Assembly (NCBI GenBank): GCA_963700375.1
Contig: CAVOXF010000006.1
Location: 496,001-560,000, forward strand
DNA length: 64,000 bases
Direction of reading: 5' to 3'
Source of the DNA: JAHEEL01 sp963700375
GTDB taxonomy: Bacteria; Actinomycetota; Acidimicrobiia; Spongiisociales; UBA5794
Of the stretch, positions 53,986 to 62,354 are shown in pieces. The stretch's first letter is position 1. Each line of letters begins with the position of its first letter. Position numbers and translations under genes: made by a program. The notes beneath the pieces are model-generated. The model worked only from the letters and a program-made list of their open reading frames with translations. It searched no databases and had not been told where the DNA came from.

Positions 53986-54656
53986 CAGGCGTCACCCACC
54001 ACGATGCCGGACACAAGCTCAATCGAAAGGTGGGTCGTGGCACTGCCGATCGCAATAAGCCGGTCACCACCTATTCCGATCGCGAGCACGACGATCTCCG
54101 CACCGGGGACGAGACCCTGCCCTTCGACGAAGCGGCGGAGAGCATCCGAAAGGTCGAGGCCGACCACGGAGCGCTGCTCCCCCACCGGGACAGCGTCGAG
54201 TCTCGCCGTTGCCCGAATCGGCGTGCTGCTGCCGGAGCCGGGGATCGAATGCCCCCGCGGACCAGCCGCCGGATCACCGAGATAGCCCGAGAGGAGATCC
54301 GCCACATCGTCCGGCGTCACGTGCTCGAAGTCGCAGGCGATCTCGTCGGCTCGATCGGCGGTCAGGCCGAGCTGCTCGGAGAGAAACAAGCCCCAAAGGC
54401 GCCGACGACGGAGTATCGAGGAGGCCACCGAACGGCCCGACTCGGTCAGCGTGACGCCCTGGTAGGGCTCGTACTCCAGATAGCCGCGGCTGGCAAGCTT
54501 CCGGATCATCTGATTTGCCGAGACGCCGGACACGGCGAGTTCCCTGGCTGCGTGGGAGACCGGAACCGGTTCAGCACGCCCATCCTCGACCGCACGGGCG
54601 ATCGTGATCAGATACATCTCCTCGGCCTCTGAGGTGTGTTCGAGGTGTTGAGCCAT
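53985..54656 (-). CDS. DtxR/IdeR-family metal-dependent repressor
   Basis: A 223-residue protein: winged helix (ARELAVSGVSANQMIRKLAS), dimerisation and metal-binding domain (ERADEIACDFEHV-type, here DRADEIACDFEHVTPDDVAD) and a C-terminal FeoA/SH3 domain. It heads the feo operon and probably represses it with Fe2+ or Mn2+ through the palindrome upstream of its start. Confidence 0.9.
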   Translation of the reverse strand: MAQHLEHTSEAEEMYLITIARAVEDGRAEPVPVSHAARELAVSGVSANQMIRKLASRGYLEYEPYQGVTLTESGRSVASSILRRRRLWGLFLSEQLGLTADRADEIACDFEHVTPDDVADLLSGYLGDPAAGPRGHSIPGSGSSTPIRATARLDAVPVGEQRSVVGLDLSDALRRFVEGQGLVPGAEIVVLAIGIGGDRLIAIGSATTHLSIELVSGIVVGDA

Positions 54657-54681
54657 GCCTACGAAATCCTATCGAAAATGT

Positions 54682-54695
54682 TTAGGCGCGCCTCA
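54682..54695. promoter_or_regulatory. Candidate DtxR operator
   Basis: TTAGGCGCGCCTCA contains the 10-bp perfect palindrome AGGCGCGCCT, 25 bp upstream of the dtxR start. It resembles the TTAGG...CCTAA half-sites of DtxR-family boxes, so autoregulation of the feo operon is inferred. Confidence 0.5.
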
Positions 54696-54804
54696 TACTA
54701 CCCCTCTTGATCGGGCAGAGATTCGGGCTGCGGCCGTCCAGATTGTTGACCAACACCGGTAGCCTCCGCGCCGCAGGGATTCACCAGATTCAGGGAGTCA
54801 CCAC

Positions 54805-55158
54805 ATGCGCCAGTTCCTCCGCTCGAAGATCCATCGAGCCACGATCACCCAGACCGATCTCCACTATGAGGGTTCGCTCACACTCGACCGAGACCTCATG
54901 GACGCGGCGTCGATCGCCGAACACGAGGTGATCCACGTGGTCAACGTCAACAACGGCGAGCGATTCACGACCTATGCGATCGAGGGACAACGCGGTTCGG
55001 GTATCGTCGGCCTCAACGGCGCAGCGGCCCGTCTCGGGATGCCGGGAGACCTCCTCATCATCATGACCTTCCGATACGCAGACGTGGACGACGGCGAGAC
55101 CGGCCCGCCTCCGATCGTGGTCGCCGTCGACGAGGAGAACCGATCCTGGAGCGTCTGA
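54805..55158 (+). CDS. panD: Aspartate 1-decarboxylase
   Basis: A 117-residue pyruvoyl enzyme making beta-alanine for pantothenate and CoA. The proenzyme self-cleaves at Gly23-Ser24 in DLHYEGSLTLD. KIHRATITQTDLHYEGS and GLNGAAARLGMPGDLLIIM are diagnostic. It is divergent from dtxR and apparently monocistronic. Confidence 0.96.
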   Translation: MRQFLRSKIHRATITQTDLHYEGSLTLDRDLMDAASIAEHEVIHVVNVNNGERFTTYAIEGQRGSGIVGLNGAAARLGMPGDLLIIMTFRYADVDDGETGPPPIVVAVDEENRSWSV

Positions 55159-55304
55159 GTCGCACCGCCCGGCAGGGAAGCCGGCAGGATCGCCGTCGCG
55201 GTCACGGCCCCGCATGGACGCCCCGGTATGCCACACACACGCAGATCTGGTCACGATCGGCGAATCGCTACCGGAGCGGAACGGGCAGGCATATGGTCTG
55301 GCCC

Positions 55305-55766
55305 ATGCAGAGCCTCATCGGAACCTGGAAACTCGTCGAGTGGACGTTCACCGTCGACGACTCACGGCCCACACGGCCGTGGGGCGGCGACCCCGCCGGT
55401 CTCCTCATGTACACCGAAGACGGCCGCATGTCAGCCTCACTGATGAGCACCGGTCGGCCTCCCGCACCCACACGCACACTCAGCGCCGCGCCAATCGACA
55501 TTCGTGCCGCAGCGGCTGCCGGCTACCTGAGCTACACAGGGTCGTATTCGAGGGAAGGCGACGATGTGCTCCACCACATCGAACTCAGCCTCATGCCGAA
55601 CTGGGTCGGCCAGACCGAACGACGCCACATCGAGTGGATCGCTACCGACGACGGCCATGATCTCGTCCTGTCCACGCCCCCGACGCGAACGGACGGCGGT
55701 CGCAGCGCCGTCAACCGCCTCCGATGGACGCGCCTGATGTCGGACCCGCCACAACGGGGCGCCTGA
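55305..55766 (+). CDS. Lipocalin-like domain protein
   Basis: About 153 residues from the ATG at 55305; an in-frame start at 55293 would add four. MQSLIGTWKLVEWTFTVDD, then GGDPAGLLMYTEDGRMSASL and AGYLSYTGSYSREGDDVLHH, match the lipocalin-like family of small beta-barrel proteins. The ligand is unknown. No signal peptide. Confidence 0.8.
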   Translation: MQSLIGTWKLVEWTFTVDDSRPTRPWGGDPAGLLMYTEDGRMSASLMSTGRPPAPTRTLSAAPIDIRAAAAAGYLSYTGSYSREGDDVLHHIELSLMPNWVGQTERRHIEWIATDDGHDLVLSTPPTRTDGGRSAVNRLRWTRLMSDPPQRGA

Positions 55767-55829
55767 ATAGCCGCGGCGCAGTTGTCCGGCCGGTAGCCTC
55801 CTGGTCTCATCGCCAACGTCGGGAGACCA

Positions 55830-57056
55830 ATGGCGAAGACAAGCGAGACTTCGAGCGTGACCCGTCCCGGTGGTCATCAGCACACCGTGCAACCGTGGAA
55901 GGTCATCGTCGTGCTGATCTTCCTCACGCTGATCGTCGTCGTCGCTTTCTACGGCATCGGGGGTTGGTACTTCTCGAGCGAGATCCACTCGCGTGCGCTC
56001 CAGGTTCACCCCCCGGAAGACGGGCCATTCGACATCACGCTTGACCGCGGCGAAGCCGAAGCCATTGTCCTTCGCGGCGAACCCGATGCAGCCAACCTTC
56101 TCGAAGATGGCCGCTTCGGCCTGGTGTGGGAATCCGGAAGAAGCCTTGTCGACGGAATCGTGAGCAAGGAGACGGCGGCAGGGATCTCAACCGTCTACCG
56201 AGAGCGCATCGCTGCAAAGGAGATTCCGGCACCCGGATCACCGGTGCGACTCGATCCGTTCATCTGGGCGGGGGACCCACAATCGGCGCTCGGCATCCCG
56301 TTTGCGGAGATCGAGTACCCGGTCGAGGGTGGCAGCGCCGGCGCCTGGTACATCGAGGGGACAGCGAGCACCTGGGCAATCTACGTCCATGGAAAGGGGG
56401 CGCCGAGAACCGAAGCTCTCCGCCTCCTCCCGCTCGCGGTCGAGCGCGGCTATCACACAATGGTCATCGACTACCGCAACGATGCAGGAGCACCTCCCGA
56501 TCCCTCCGGCCTCTACCGGTATGGCCTCACCGAATGGCAGGACGTCGCGTCGGCCGCCCGGTATGCACGTTCGAACGGCGCGCAAGATGTGGTGATGGTC
56601 GGCTACTCCATGGGCGGTGCGAACGTCGTTTCGTTCCTCCTCGAATCCCCGCTGAGCGCCCGGACCGCAGCGGTCATCCTGGACAGCCCCGTCCTCGACT
56701 TCGGTTCCACGATCGACCACGCGGCGTTGCAGACGACCCTTCCACTCACGTCCATCTCGGTGCCCGTCAGCCTCACGGCCGTTGCGAAATGGGTCGCGAG
56801 CTGGCGCTTCGACGTCGACTGGAGCGCCAGCGACTACGTTGCACAGTGGCGGGACCTGAAGACTCCGATGCTCATCTTCCAGGGCACCGGGGACGCCACC
56901 GTGCCATCAGGCCCCGCGCAGGAACTCGCCGGATACCGCCCTGACCTCGTGACGCTCATCGAACCGGAGGGGGTCGGGCATGTACTGGCGTGGAACGCCG
57001 ACCGACAGACGTACGAGACCTTCGTCAACGCCTTCCTCGACGGCCTGGGTCTCTGA
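55830..57056 (+). CDS. Membrane-anchored alpha/beta hydrolase
   Basis: A 408-residue protein: one N-terminal helix (VIVVLIFLTLIVVVAFYGIG), then an alpha/beta hydrolase domain. The triad is Ser260 (VMVGYSMGGANVV), Asp355 (FQGTGDATVP) and His384 (EGVGHVLAW), with an oxyanion region at YVHGKGAPRTEAL. The family acts as esterases, lipases or acyl hydrolases; the substrate is not predicted. The catalytic domain is outside the membrane if the anchor is Nin-Cout. Confidence 0.88.
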   Translation: MAKTSETSSVTRPGGHQHTVQPWKVIVVLIFLTLIVVVAFYGIGGWYFSSEIHSRALQVHPPEDGPFDITLDRGEAEAIVLRGEPDAANLLEDGRFGLVWESGRSLVDGIVSKETAAGISTVYRERIAAKEIPAPGSPVRLDPFIWAGDPQSALGIPFAEIEYPVEGGSAGAWYIEGTASTWAIYVHGKGAPRTEALRLLPLAVERGYHTMVIDYRNDAGAPPDPSGLYRYGLTEWQDVASAARYARSNGAQDVVMVGYSMGGANVVSFLLESPLSARTAAVILDSPVLDFGSTIDHAALQTTLPLTSISVPVSLTAVAKWVASWRFDVDWSASDYVAQWRDLKTPMLIFQGTGDATVPSGPAQELAGYRPDLVTLIEPEGVGHVLAWNADRQTYETFVNAFLDGLGL

Positions 57057-57083
57057 GCGGATCGAACCGCCCGCCGATTGACG

Positions 57084-58349
57084 CTATTGGACCTCGCCGT
57101 CCGGAACGTCCTCGACCCGCCGGCGACGGAGGAGCCACAGATCGGCAACGTTCGTCCCCGTCGGACCCGTGACGACGAGATCGCCGGCGGCGGCGAGGAA
57201 CGGGTACGTGTCGTTGTCGGCCAGAGCGGCAAACGGATCGAACCTCGCAGCCAACCCACGGTCGATCGTTCCGCCGTCGACGAGGCCGCCTGCAGCGTCG
57301 GTCGGTCCATCGATGCCGTCGGTGCCGCCCGCCAAGAACGTGACGTCACGCCCGTCGATCTCCATCGCCGCGGCGAGCGCGGCCTCTTGGTTGCGGCCCC
57401 CCCGACCGGAGCCTCGCACCGTGACCGTCGTTTCACCCGCGAAGATGAGAACCTCGTCGTCCTCTGACGCCGTCGCGACCGCCAGAACGGCGGCCTCGCG
57501 GGCCTCACCGACCCAGCGCGTCGAAACGACACGCGCCGCGACGCCCTGGGAATGGAGGAACGCTGCAGCGGCCTCGGCTGCAACGGCGCCGCTGCCGATC
57601 ACCTCGATCTCATGCCGCGGGTGCGGTTGTTTCGGCGTCTCCTCCACCAGACCGCGCCGGCCGCGCTCGAGATGACCGAGCGCTCTCCCCGACATGGATT
57701 CGAAGATGGCGCGACGATCAACGACGGCGAGGGCGTCGGCGTAGGTCGTCGGGTCCGGGACGGTCGGGCCGGAGGCGATCACATCGAGCGGGTCGCCGAC
57801 AACGTCAGAGAGGACAAGCGTCACAAGCCTGGCTCGGCTTGCGGCTGCGGCAAGGCGACCACCCTTGATCGCCGACAGGTGTTTCCGAACGGTGTTCGTG
57901 TCGACGATGTCCGCTCCGCACTCGAGCAGAGCCCGGTTGGTTTCACTCAAGTCGGCCAGCGTCAAACCGCGGGCGGGTGCTGCGAGCAGTGCAGACGCTC
58001 CCCCGGAGACGAGACAAACGACCAGATCGTCCGGCCCTGCCGACGCTGCGAGTTCGAGCGCACGGCGAGCGCCGGCCGCGCTCCCCTCGTCCGGTATCGG
58101 GTGGCCGGCCACGATCACAGGCAAAGGGGCTTCGCCGCGAGTGGGCGCCACGATCACTCCATCGGCCGCTTCAACGACGCTCGTGAATCCGCGAGCCATG
58201 GGTATCGATGCCTTGCCTGCGGCGATCACGACGACCCGGTCGGCCCTGCTCACATGAAAGCGTTGCGCTGCACGAGCCGTTGCGGCCTCCGGATCGACCC
58301 CGGCGATGCCGGAACGGAATGCGTCGAGGAGAAGCGTTCGATCGTCCAT
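57084..58349 (-). CDS. Glycerate 2-kinase (GckA/TtuD, MOFRL family)
   Basis: A 421-residue kinase from the ATG at 58349. The family blocks are VVVIAAGKASIPMARGF, VVCLVSGGASALLAAPARGL, NTVRKHLSAIKGGRLA and the C-terminal MOFRL-type GGRNQEAALAAAMEIDG. It phosphorylates D-glycerate to 2-phosphoglycerate, linking glycerate or hydroxypyruvate to glycolysis. It converges on the hydrolase gene with a 27-bp gap. Confidence 0.9.
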   Translation of the reverse strand: MDDRTLLLDAFRSGIAGVDPEAATARAAQRFHVSRADRVVVIAAGKASIPMARGFTSVVEAADGVIVAPTRGEAPLPVIVAGHPIPDEGSAAGARRALELAASAGPDDLVVCLVSGGASALLAAPARGLTLADLSETNRALLECGADIVDTNTVRKHLSAIKGGRLAAAASRARLVTLVLSDVVGDPLDVIASGPTVPDPTTYADALAVVDRRAIFESMSGRALGHLERGRRGLVEETPKQPHPRHEIEVIGSGAVAAEAAAAFLHSQGVAARVVSTRWVGEAREAAVLAVATASEDDEVLIFAGETTVTVRGSGRGGRNQEAALAAAMEIDGRDVTFLAGGTDGIDGPTDAAGGLVDGGTIDRGLAARFDPFAALADNDTYPFLAAAGDLVVTGPTGTNVADLWLLRRRRVEDVPDGEVQ

Positions 58350-58359
58350 GCCTCCAAGG

Positions 58360-58778
58360 TAGCCGCGCCGGCAGGTCTGAGTCGATCCGAGCGGACCCGA
58401 GCGCGGGCGAACCCCGCAGTCGGGAGGGAACGGCGGGGTTCGCCGGGAGCCGGACCGGCCAGTCGTCGTTGGAGGCACTCCAATCGCCAGCCCGACGCTG
58501 GTGGAACTGCTCGCCCATCTGCTTCAGCTCAGCTTCGGTGAGCTGGTCGTCCGCCAGGAAGCCGGTTGCGGGGCCGTCGACATCCTTGAACAGGTGGTCG
58601 TCCAGGATCTCGGCGGGTCGTGCGAAGTCCGGGCGACCGTCGACCTTGACATCGTCGGTCGCGATGGCGGTGGTCACCGCGTTCTGTGCGAGTGCCGGAC
58701 ATCGACAACGGTCGAGGCTGAGAAGGCCCCCGCCGCCAGAACACCGGCGGCCGCGATGAAGACGAAGATCGTCTTCAT
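58360..58778 (-). pseudogene. Possible exported small protein, reading frame disrupted
   Basis: The ATG at 58778 has GGGGAG 6 nt upstream and encodes a convincing signal peptide (MKTIFVFIAAAGVLAAGAFS), but the frame stops after 34 codons. In another frame the sequence continues as CPALAQNAVTTAIATDDVKV, then FARPAEILDDHLFKDVDG and DDQLTEAELKQMGEQFHQRR, which look like genuine protein. This suggests an indel near 58690-58710. The 3' limit is unclear because the second frame runs into the kinase gene. Confidence 0.4.
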
Positions 58779-58937
58779 GTCTGTCTCCCCTCTTCGTCCA
58801 TGGGCACAGTTTCGGATGAGCGGATCAGGAAGCTGTCAAGGGCGGGTGAGAAGGGTGTGAGGAACGGCCGGAAGGATTCGCCGGCCGCCGGCCGCAAGCT
58901 GCGACCTGGAGGCGGTCCGTGAGTGCCTGAGTGGCCG

Positions 58938-59312
58938 CTAGGTGAGACCGACCAGGGCGGAGCCGTCGGAGTTGTCGATGATGTACTTCCAGGTGCCGTC
59001 GGGTTGCCGCCGCATGACTTCCGCGCTGACGCCCTCGATCACCGAACCGTCACCGCGCTCGACGGTCCAGGACCAATGCACGAGGGCGATGTCGCCTGCC
59101 TCGAGTACGACCGAATCGTCCAGTGTGAGAGCAAGGCCTGAGTCGAGGAAGCTCCGATGGGCGGCACGGATTTGGGCCGGACCCCGAGCCGTGCCTTCGG
59201 TGTCGGCGAACACGGCATCGCTCTCGTAAAGATCGAGAATCCCATCCATATCGCCCTTGCCGAGGAGTTCGATGAGCTGCCTGCTGAGATTCTCTGGACG
59301 ACGTGAATCCAC
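58938..59312 (-). CDS. SnoaL/ketosteroid-isomerase-like protein
   Basis: A 124-residue NTF2-fold protein: LIELLGKGDMDGILDLYESD, VFADTEGTARGPAQIRAAHR and ALVHWSWTVERGDGSVIEGV match the SnoaL-like/DUF4440 class. The substrate is unknown. No signal peptide. It is alone on the minus strand. Confidence 0.82.
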   Translation of the reverse strand: MDSRRPENLSRQLIELLGKGDMDGILDLYESDAVFADTEGTARGPAQIRAAHRSFLDSGLALTLDDSVVLEAGDIALVHWSWTVERGDGSVIEGVSAEVMRRQPDGTWKYIIDNSDGSALVGLT

Positions 59313-59395
59313 TTCGCCTCCTCCCGTGGTGAATCGGAGCCTAGGGAACTCGGGACCCCGAAGAGATGCCGGCCGCCGAACGCGGCCTGAGCCGG

Positions 59396-60745
59396 CTACT
59401 CGGTTGTCCCACTGCCGAGGTCGAAGCCGACGATGGCACCGCCACCATCCGCGGCCGCCGCGAACACGAACCCGCCGCTGGCATCGACGACTTGCTTGAC
59501 GATGGAGAGGCCGAGACCGGAACCGGGCATCGAGCGAGCCGAGGGCGATCGGTAGAAGCGATCGAATATCTGGTCTCGATCGGCATCATCGATGCCTGGA
59601 CCGTGGTCTCGAACGCTGACGCGCCCGCCCGCCACGGCGACCTCGATCGGACCGTCCCTTTCACCCCACTTGACGGCGTTGTCGATCAGATTGTCAACGG
59701 CACGGGAGAGAGCGCTCGGGCGACCACGAACGGGACTCGGCTCCGAATCGAGTTCGATCGCGACGTGGAATCGGCGCTCGGCGCGTTCTACGGAAGACGC
59801 CACGATCTCATCGAGCCTCAGATCCTCGACCAGCCCTTCGGTGTAGCGGTCCGAGGCCAGGTCGACAACCTCACCGACCAGCAGCGAGAGATCTTTCACC
59901 TCCGCGTCGGCCGCCGCGATGAGTTCGGTGCGCTGCTCATCGGTCAGGTCGCGCTTCCTGCCGAGCAGCTCGATGTTGGTGCGCAATGCCGTGAGCGGCG
60001 TACGCAGTTCGTGACCGGCATCGCGGACGAGTCGCTGCTGCTCCTGCCGGCTCGTCTCGAGGGCCGCCATCATGGCATTGAACTCGGCGGCGAGACGCCC
60101 GACCTCATCATTGCTGGTGATGTCGATACGCGCCGCGAGGTCCTGCGTCTCCGCGACGTGTTCGGCGGCTTGGGCCAGTTCGTCGATCGGCTTCAACGCG
60201 CTGCGGGCGATGAGAAGACCTGCACCCGCCGCCAGAAGGACTCCGACCGTGCCAAACACGAACAGCGCCGCGGCGAGGCCGGCGAGCGTCGCATCGACCT
60301 CGGTGAGCGGCCGCGCGATCTGCACGAATCCGAGGAGCTCGGTGTTGACGGTCACCATGCGGACGTGCACGTCATCAACCCGCGCATCGGTGAGGACGAG
60401 TCCATCCGCCGCCGCATCCAAATCGGCGGAGGGGAGCACTTCCTGACCCTCAGGGATCAGAACCTCACCAGTCGGAAGCGTGACCTGGTAGTAGACCGTG
60501 TCGAATGCAGGGCCTCGACTGCCGGCGAGGAATCCAAATCCCCGGCGCATCGGCCCTTCAGCTCCCACCAGGCCTTCTGGATCGTCACCGAGATGCTGAA
60601 TGGCCACGGCTCGATCGACGAGGCTGCCGTCGATCTCCGAACGCAGTTGTTGGCGCGCCGCCACGAAGGCGGCAGCGGAGACGAGAACCACGGCGACGGC
60701 AACGGCCGCGGCCGCCACCACAGCGATCCTCGTCCTGAGTTTCAC
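59396..60745 (-). CDS. Sensor histidine kinase (MprB/PrrB type)
   Basis: A 449-residue kinase from the GTG at 60745: two helices (about 8-30 and 153-180) around an extracytoplasmic sensor of about 120 residues, then HAMP, HisKA with VRDAGHELRTPLTALRTNIE (His245) and HATPase with NLIDNAVKWGE, VRDHGPGIDD and GSGLGLSIVKQVV. It phosphorylates the upstream-encoded response regulator and follows it by 19 bp. It may sense envelope stress or a drug. Confidence 0.93.
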   Translation of the reverse strand: MKLRTRIAVVAAAAVAVAVVLVSAAAFVAARQQLRSEIDGSLVDRAVAIQHLGDDPEGLVGAEGPMRRGFGFLAGSRGPAFDTVYYQVTLPTGEVLIPEGQEVLPSADLDAAADGLVLTDARVDDVHVRMVTVNTELLGFVQIARPLTEVDATLAGLAAALFVFGTVGVLLAAGAGLLIARSALKPIDELAQAAEHVAETQDLAARIDITSNDEVGRLAAEFNAMMAALETSRQEQQRLVRDAGHELRTPLTALRTNIELLGRKRDLTDEQRTELIAAADAEVKDLSLLVGEVVDLASDRYTEGLVEDLRLDEIVASSVERAERRFHVAIELDSEPSPVRGRPSALSRAVDNLIDNAVKWGERDGPIEVAVAGGRVSVRDHGPGIDDADRDQIFDRFYRSPSARSMPGSGLGLSIVKQVVDASGGFVFAAAADGGGAIVGFDLGSGTTE

Positions 60746-60764
60746 CGTGGTCTCCGGTAGGGCG

Positions 60765-61448
60765 TCATGAATCGTCGCGCAGGGTGTAGCCGACGCCGCG
60801 AACGGTATGGATCAGTCGCGAGCGATTGCCGTCCTCCGTCTTCCGCCGGAGGTAACCAACGTAGACATCGAGCGAGTTCGACGACGTCTCGAAATCGAAA
60901 CCCCATACCTCGCGATAGATCTGATCCCGGGTGGCCACCCTGCCACCCCCCCGCAGCAGGACTTCGAGCAGGTCGAACTCGGTCTTCGTGAGCGGAACGG
61001 GATCGCCGCCTCGCGTGACGGTTCGGGTGCCTCGGTTCATTTCGAGATCCGAGAAGCCGAGCAGTTCGGACACGTCGCCCACGGATCGCCGCAGGAGCGC
61101 CCGGATGCGAGCAAGGAGTTCTTCGAGAGCGAACGGCTTCGCAAGGTAGTCGTCGGCGCCTGCGTCGAGGCCGTCGACCCTATCCGACACGTCACCAAGC
61201 GCGGTGAGCATGAGAATCGGCGTGTCGTCACCGCGTGCCCTGAGACGTCGGCAGGTCTCGAGCCCGTCAACGAACGGCATCATCACGTCCAGCACGATGA
61301 CATCAGGAGGATCGAGCCGCACCGCTTCGAGGCCTCGTCCGCCATCCTCAGCGACAGCGACGTCGTACCCCTCGAACGAGAGCGCGCGAGTCAGCGCCGC
61401 CCGCACATCCGGGTCATCCTCGACGACGAGCACTTTGCTGGCTTCCAT
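60765..61448 (-). CDS. OmpR-family response regulator
   Basis: A 227-residue regulator from the ATG at 61448 with GGGAGG 5 nt upstream. Receiver: acidic pocket VVEDD, phospho-acceptor Asp54 (VIVLDVMMPFVDG), Lys in DDYLAKPFALEEL. The winged-helix domain ends SNSLDVYVGYLRRKTE and HTVRGVGYTLRDDS. It probably regulates its own operon and the divergent efflux genes through the CTTAG-type repeats in the shared gap. Confidence 0.95.
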   Translation of the reverse strand: MEASKVLVVEDDPDVRAALTRALSFEGYDVAVAEDGGRGLEAVRLDPPDVIVLDVMMPFVDGLETCRRLRARGDDTPILMLTALGDVSDRVDGLDAGADDYLAKPFALEELLARIRALLRRSVGDVSELLGFSDLEMNRGTRTVTRGGDPVPLTKTEFDLLEVLLRGGGRVATRDQIYREVWGFDFETSSNSLDVYVGYLRRKTEDGNRSRLIHTVRGVGYTLRDDS

Positions 61449-61504
61449 GGAACCTCCCACGCCAGGAAGATACGCCACCGGATTGAGAACAGCGTGAATC
61501 GGAG

Positions 61505-61522
61505 CTAAGAAGCCCGTAAGAC
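61505..61522 (-). promoter_or_regulatory. Candidate response-regulator direct repeat, RR-proximal
   Basis: On the minus strand GTCTTACGGGCTTCTTAG contains CTTAC and CTTAG spaced about 11 bp, one helical turn, as OmpR-family dimers prefer. It is 57 bp upstream of the regulator gene. Confidence 0.4.
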
Positions 61523-61613
61523 GCCCGTCGCCGATCGACAATCCCCCCGGCTGCACGACGGGAGGACGCGAAGGAGCACGAGCGATGACGCAGGGGGTCC
61601 TCAAACCCCCAAT

Positions 61614-61641
61614 CTCAGGATCTTCTTAGGCCGTCTTGAGG
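61614..61641 (+). promoter_or_regulatory. Candidate response-regulator direct repeats, efflux-proximal
   Basis: CTCAGG, CTTAGG and CTTGAGG follow each other at 10-11 bp spacing, about 70-95 bp upstream of the lipoprotein start. They match the repeats on the regulator side of the same gap. Confidence 0.45.
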
Positions 61642-61710
61642 GCCGACACAGGTTGGACTGATTGACTACGGGGTAGATCTCGAAGTACCCGGAAGTGAAT
61701 GGAGAACCAG

Positions 61711-62331
61711 GTGAAACGACTCACGGTGATTGCGGCACTGCTCGCCTTCGGTCTACTCGCTGCGGCGTGCAGCGAGAGCAGCTCGGGTTCGGGTGTTGCC
61801 TCGCTCGAGACACAGACCGAGGCCGCCCAGGATCAGGAGTCGACATCGCACGATGCGGTCGTTGACGAACCTGTGTCCGACGAGGAAGCCATCCTCGCCT
61901 TCGCTGCGTGCCTCCGGGACCAGGGCCTCGATGTCGAGGACCCCACCGTTGACGCCGATGGAAACCTCCGCCCTCCGCGACCGCGCGACGTCGGTGAGGA
62001 AGACCGTGACACGATGCGCGCCGCAATGGAGGCGTGCGGCGAGTACCTCGAGAACGTGGCGTTCGGCTTCGACGGCGCCGACCAGACCGAACGACAGGAC
62101 CAACTCCTCGAATACGCTGCCTGTATGCGAGAGAATGGCTACGACATACCGGACCCGGAATTCTCGTCCTTGGGGACTCCGGGGCAAGTCGGCGGGGGTC
62201 CGTTCGGCACCCTTGACCGGGACGACCCTGCATTCCGGTCGGCGCAGGAGGCCTGTGCCGACATCTTCGGAGCCGACGGTCGGGTCCCCGGCGCCGGACC
62301 TGGCCGGGGCGCCCCTGGAGGCGGAGGCTGA
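61711..62331 (+). CDS. Hypothetical lipoprotein of an efflux operon
   Basis: About 206 residues from the GTG at 61711 (GGAG 6 nt upstream); the ATG at 61699 is an alternative. Lipobox GLLAAAC. Two similar modules, LAFAACLRDQGLDVEDP and LEYAACMRENGYDIPDP, and a Gly-rich tail; the paired Cys and PDP motif are typical of lipoproteins that precede adaptor/ABC efflux genes in Actinobacteria. The function is unknown, possibly substrate sensing. Confidence 0.75.
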   Translation: MKRLTVIAALLAFGLLAAACSESSSGSGVASLETQTEAAQDQESTSHDAVVDEPVSDEEAILAFAACLRDQGLDVEDPTVDADGNLRPPRPRDVGEEDRDTMRAAMEACGEYLENVAFGFDGADQTERQDQLLEYAACMRENGYDIPDPEFSSLGTPGQVGGGPFGTLDRDDPAFRSAQEACADIFGADGRVPGAGPGRGAPGGGG

Positions 62332-62354
62332 TGACCGATACGAGGAGTGAACGA

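Noticed and set aside
58938..59312. A SnoaL-type polyketide cyclase role
   Set aside because: The fold fits, but no polyketide genes are nearby, so only the fold class is reported.
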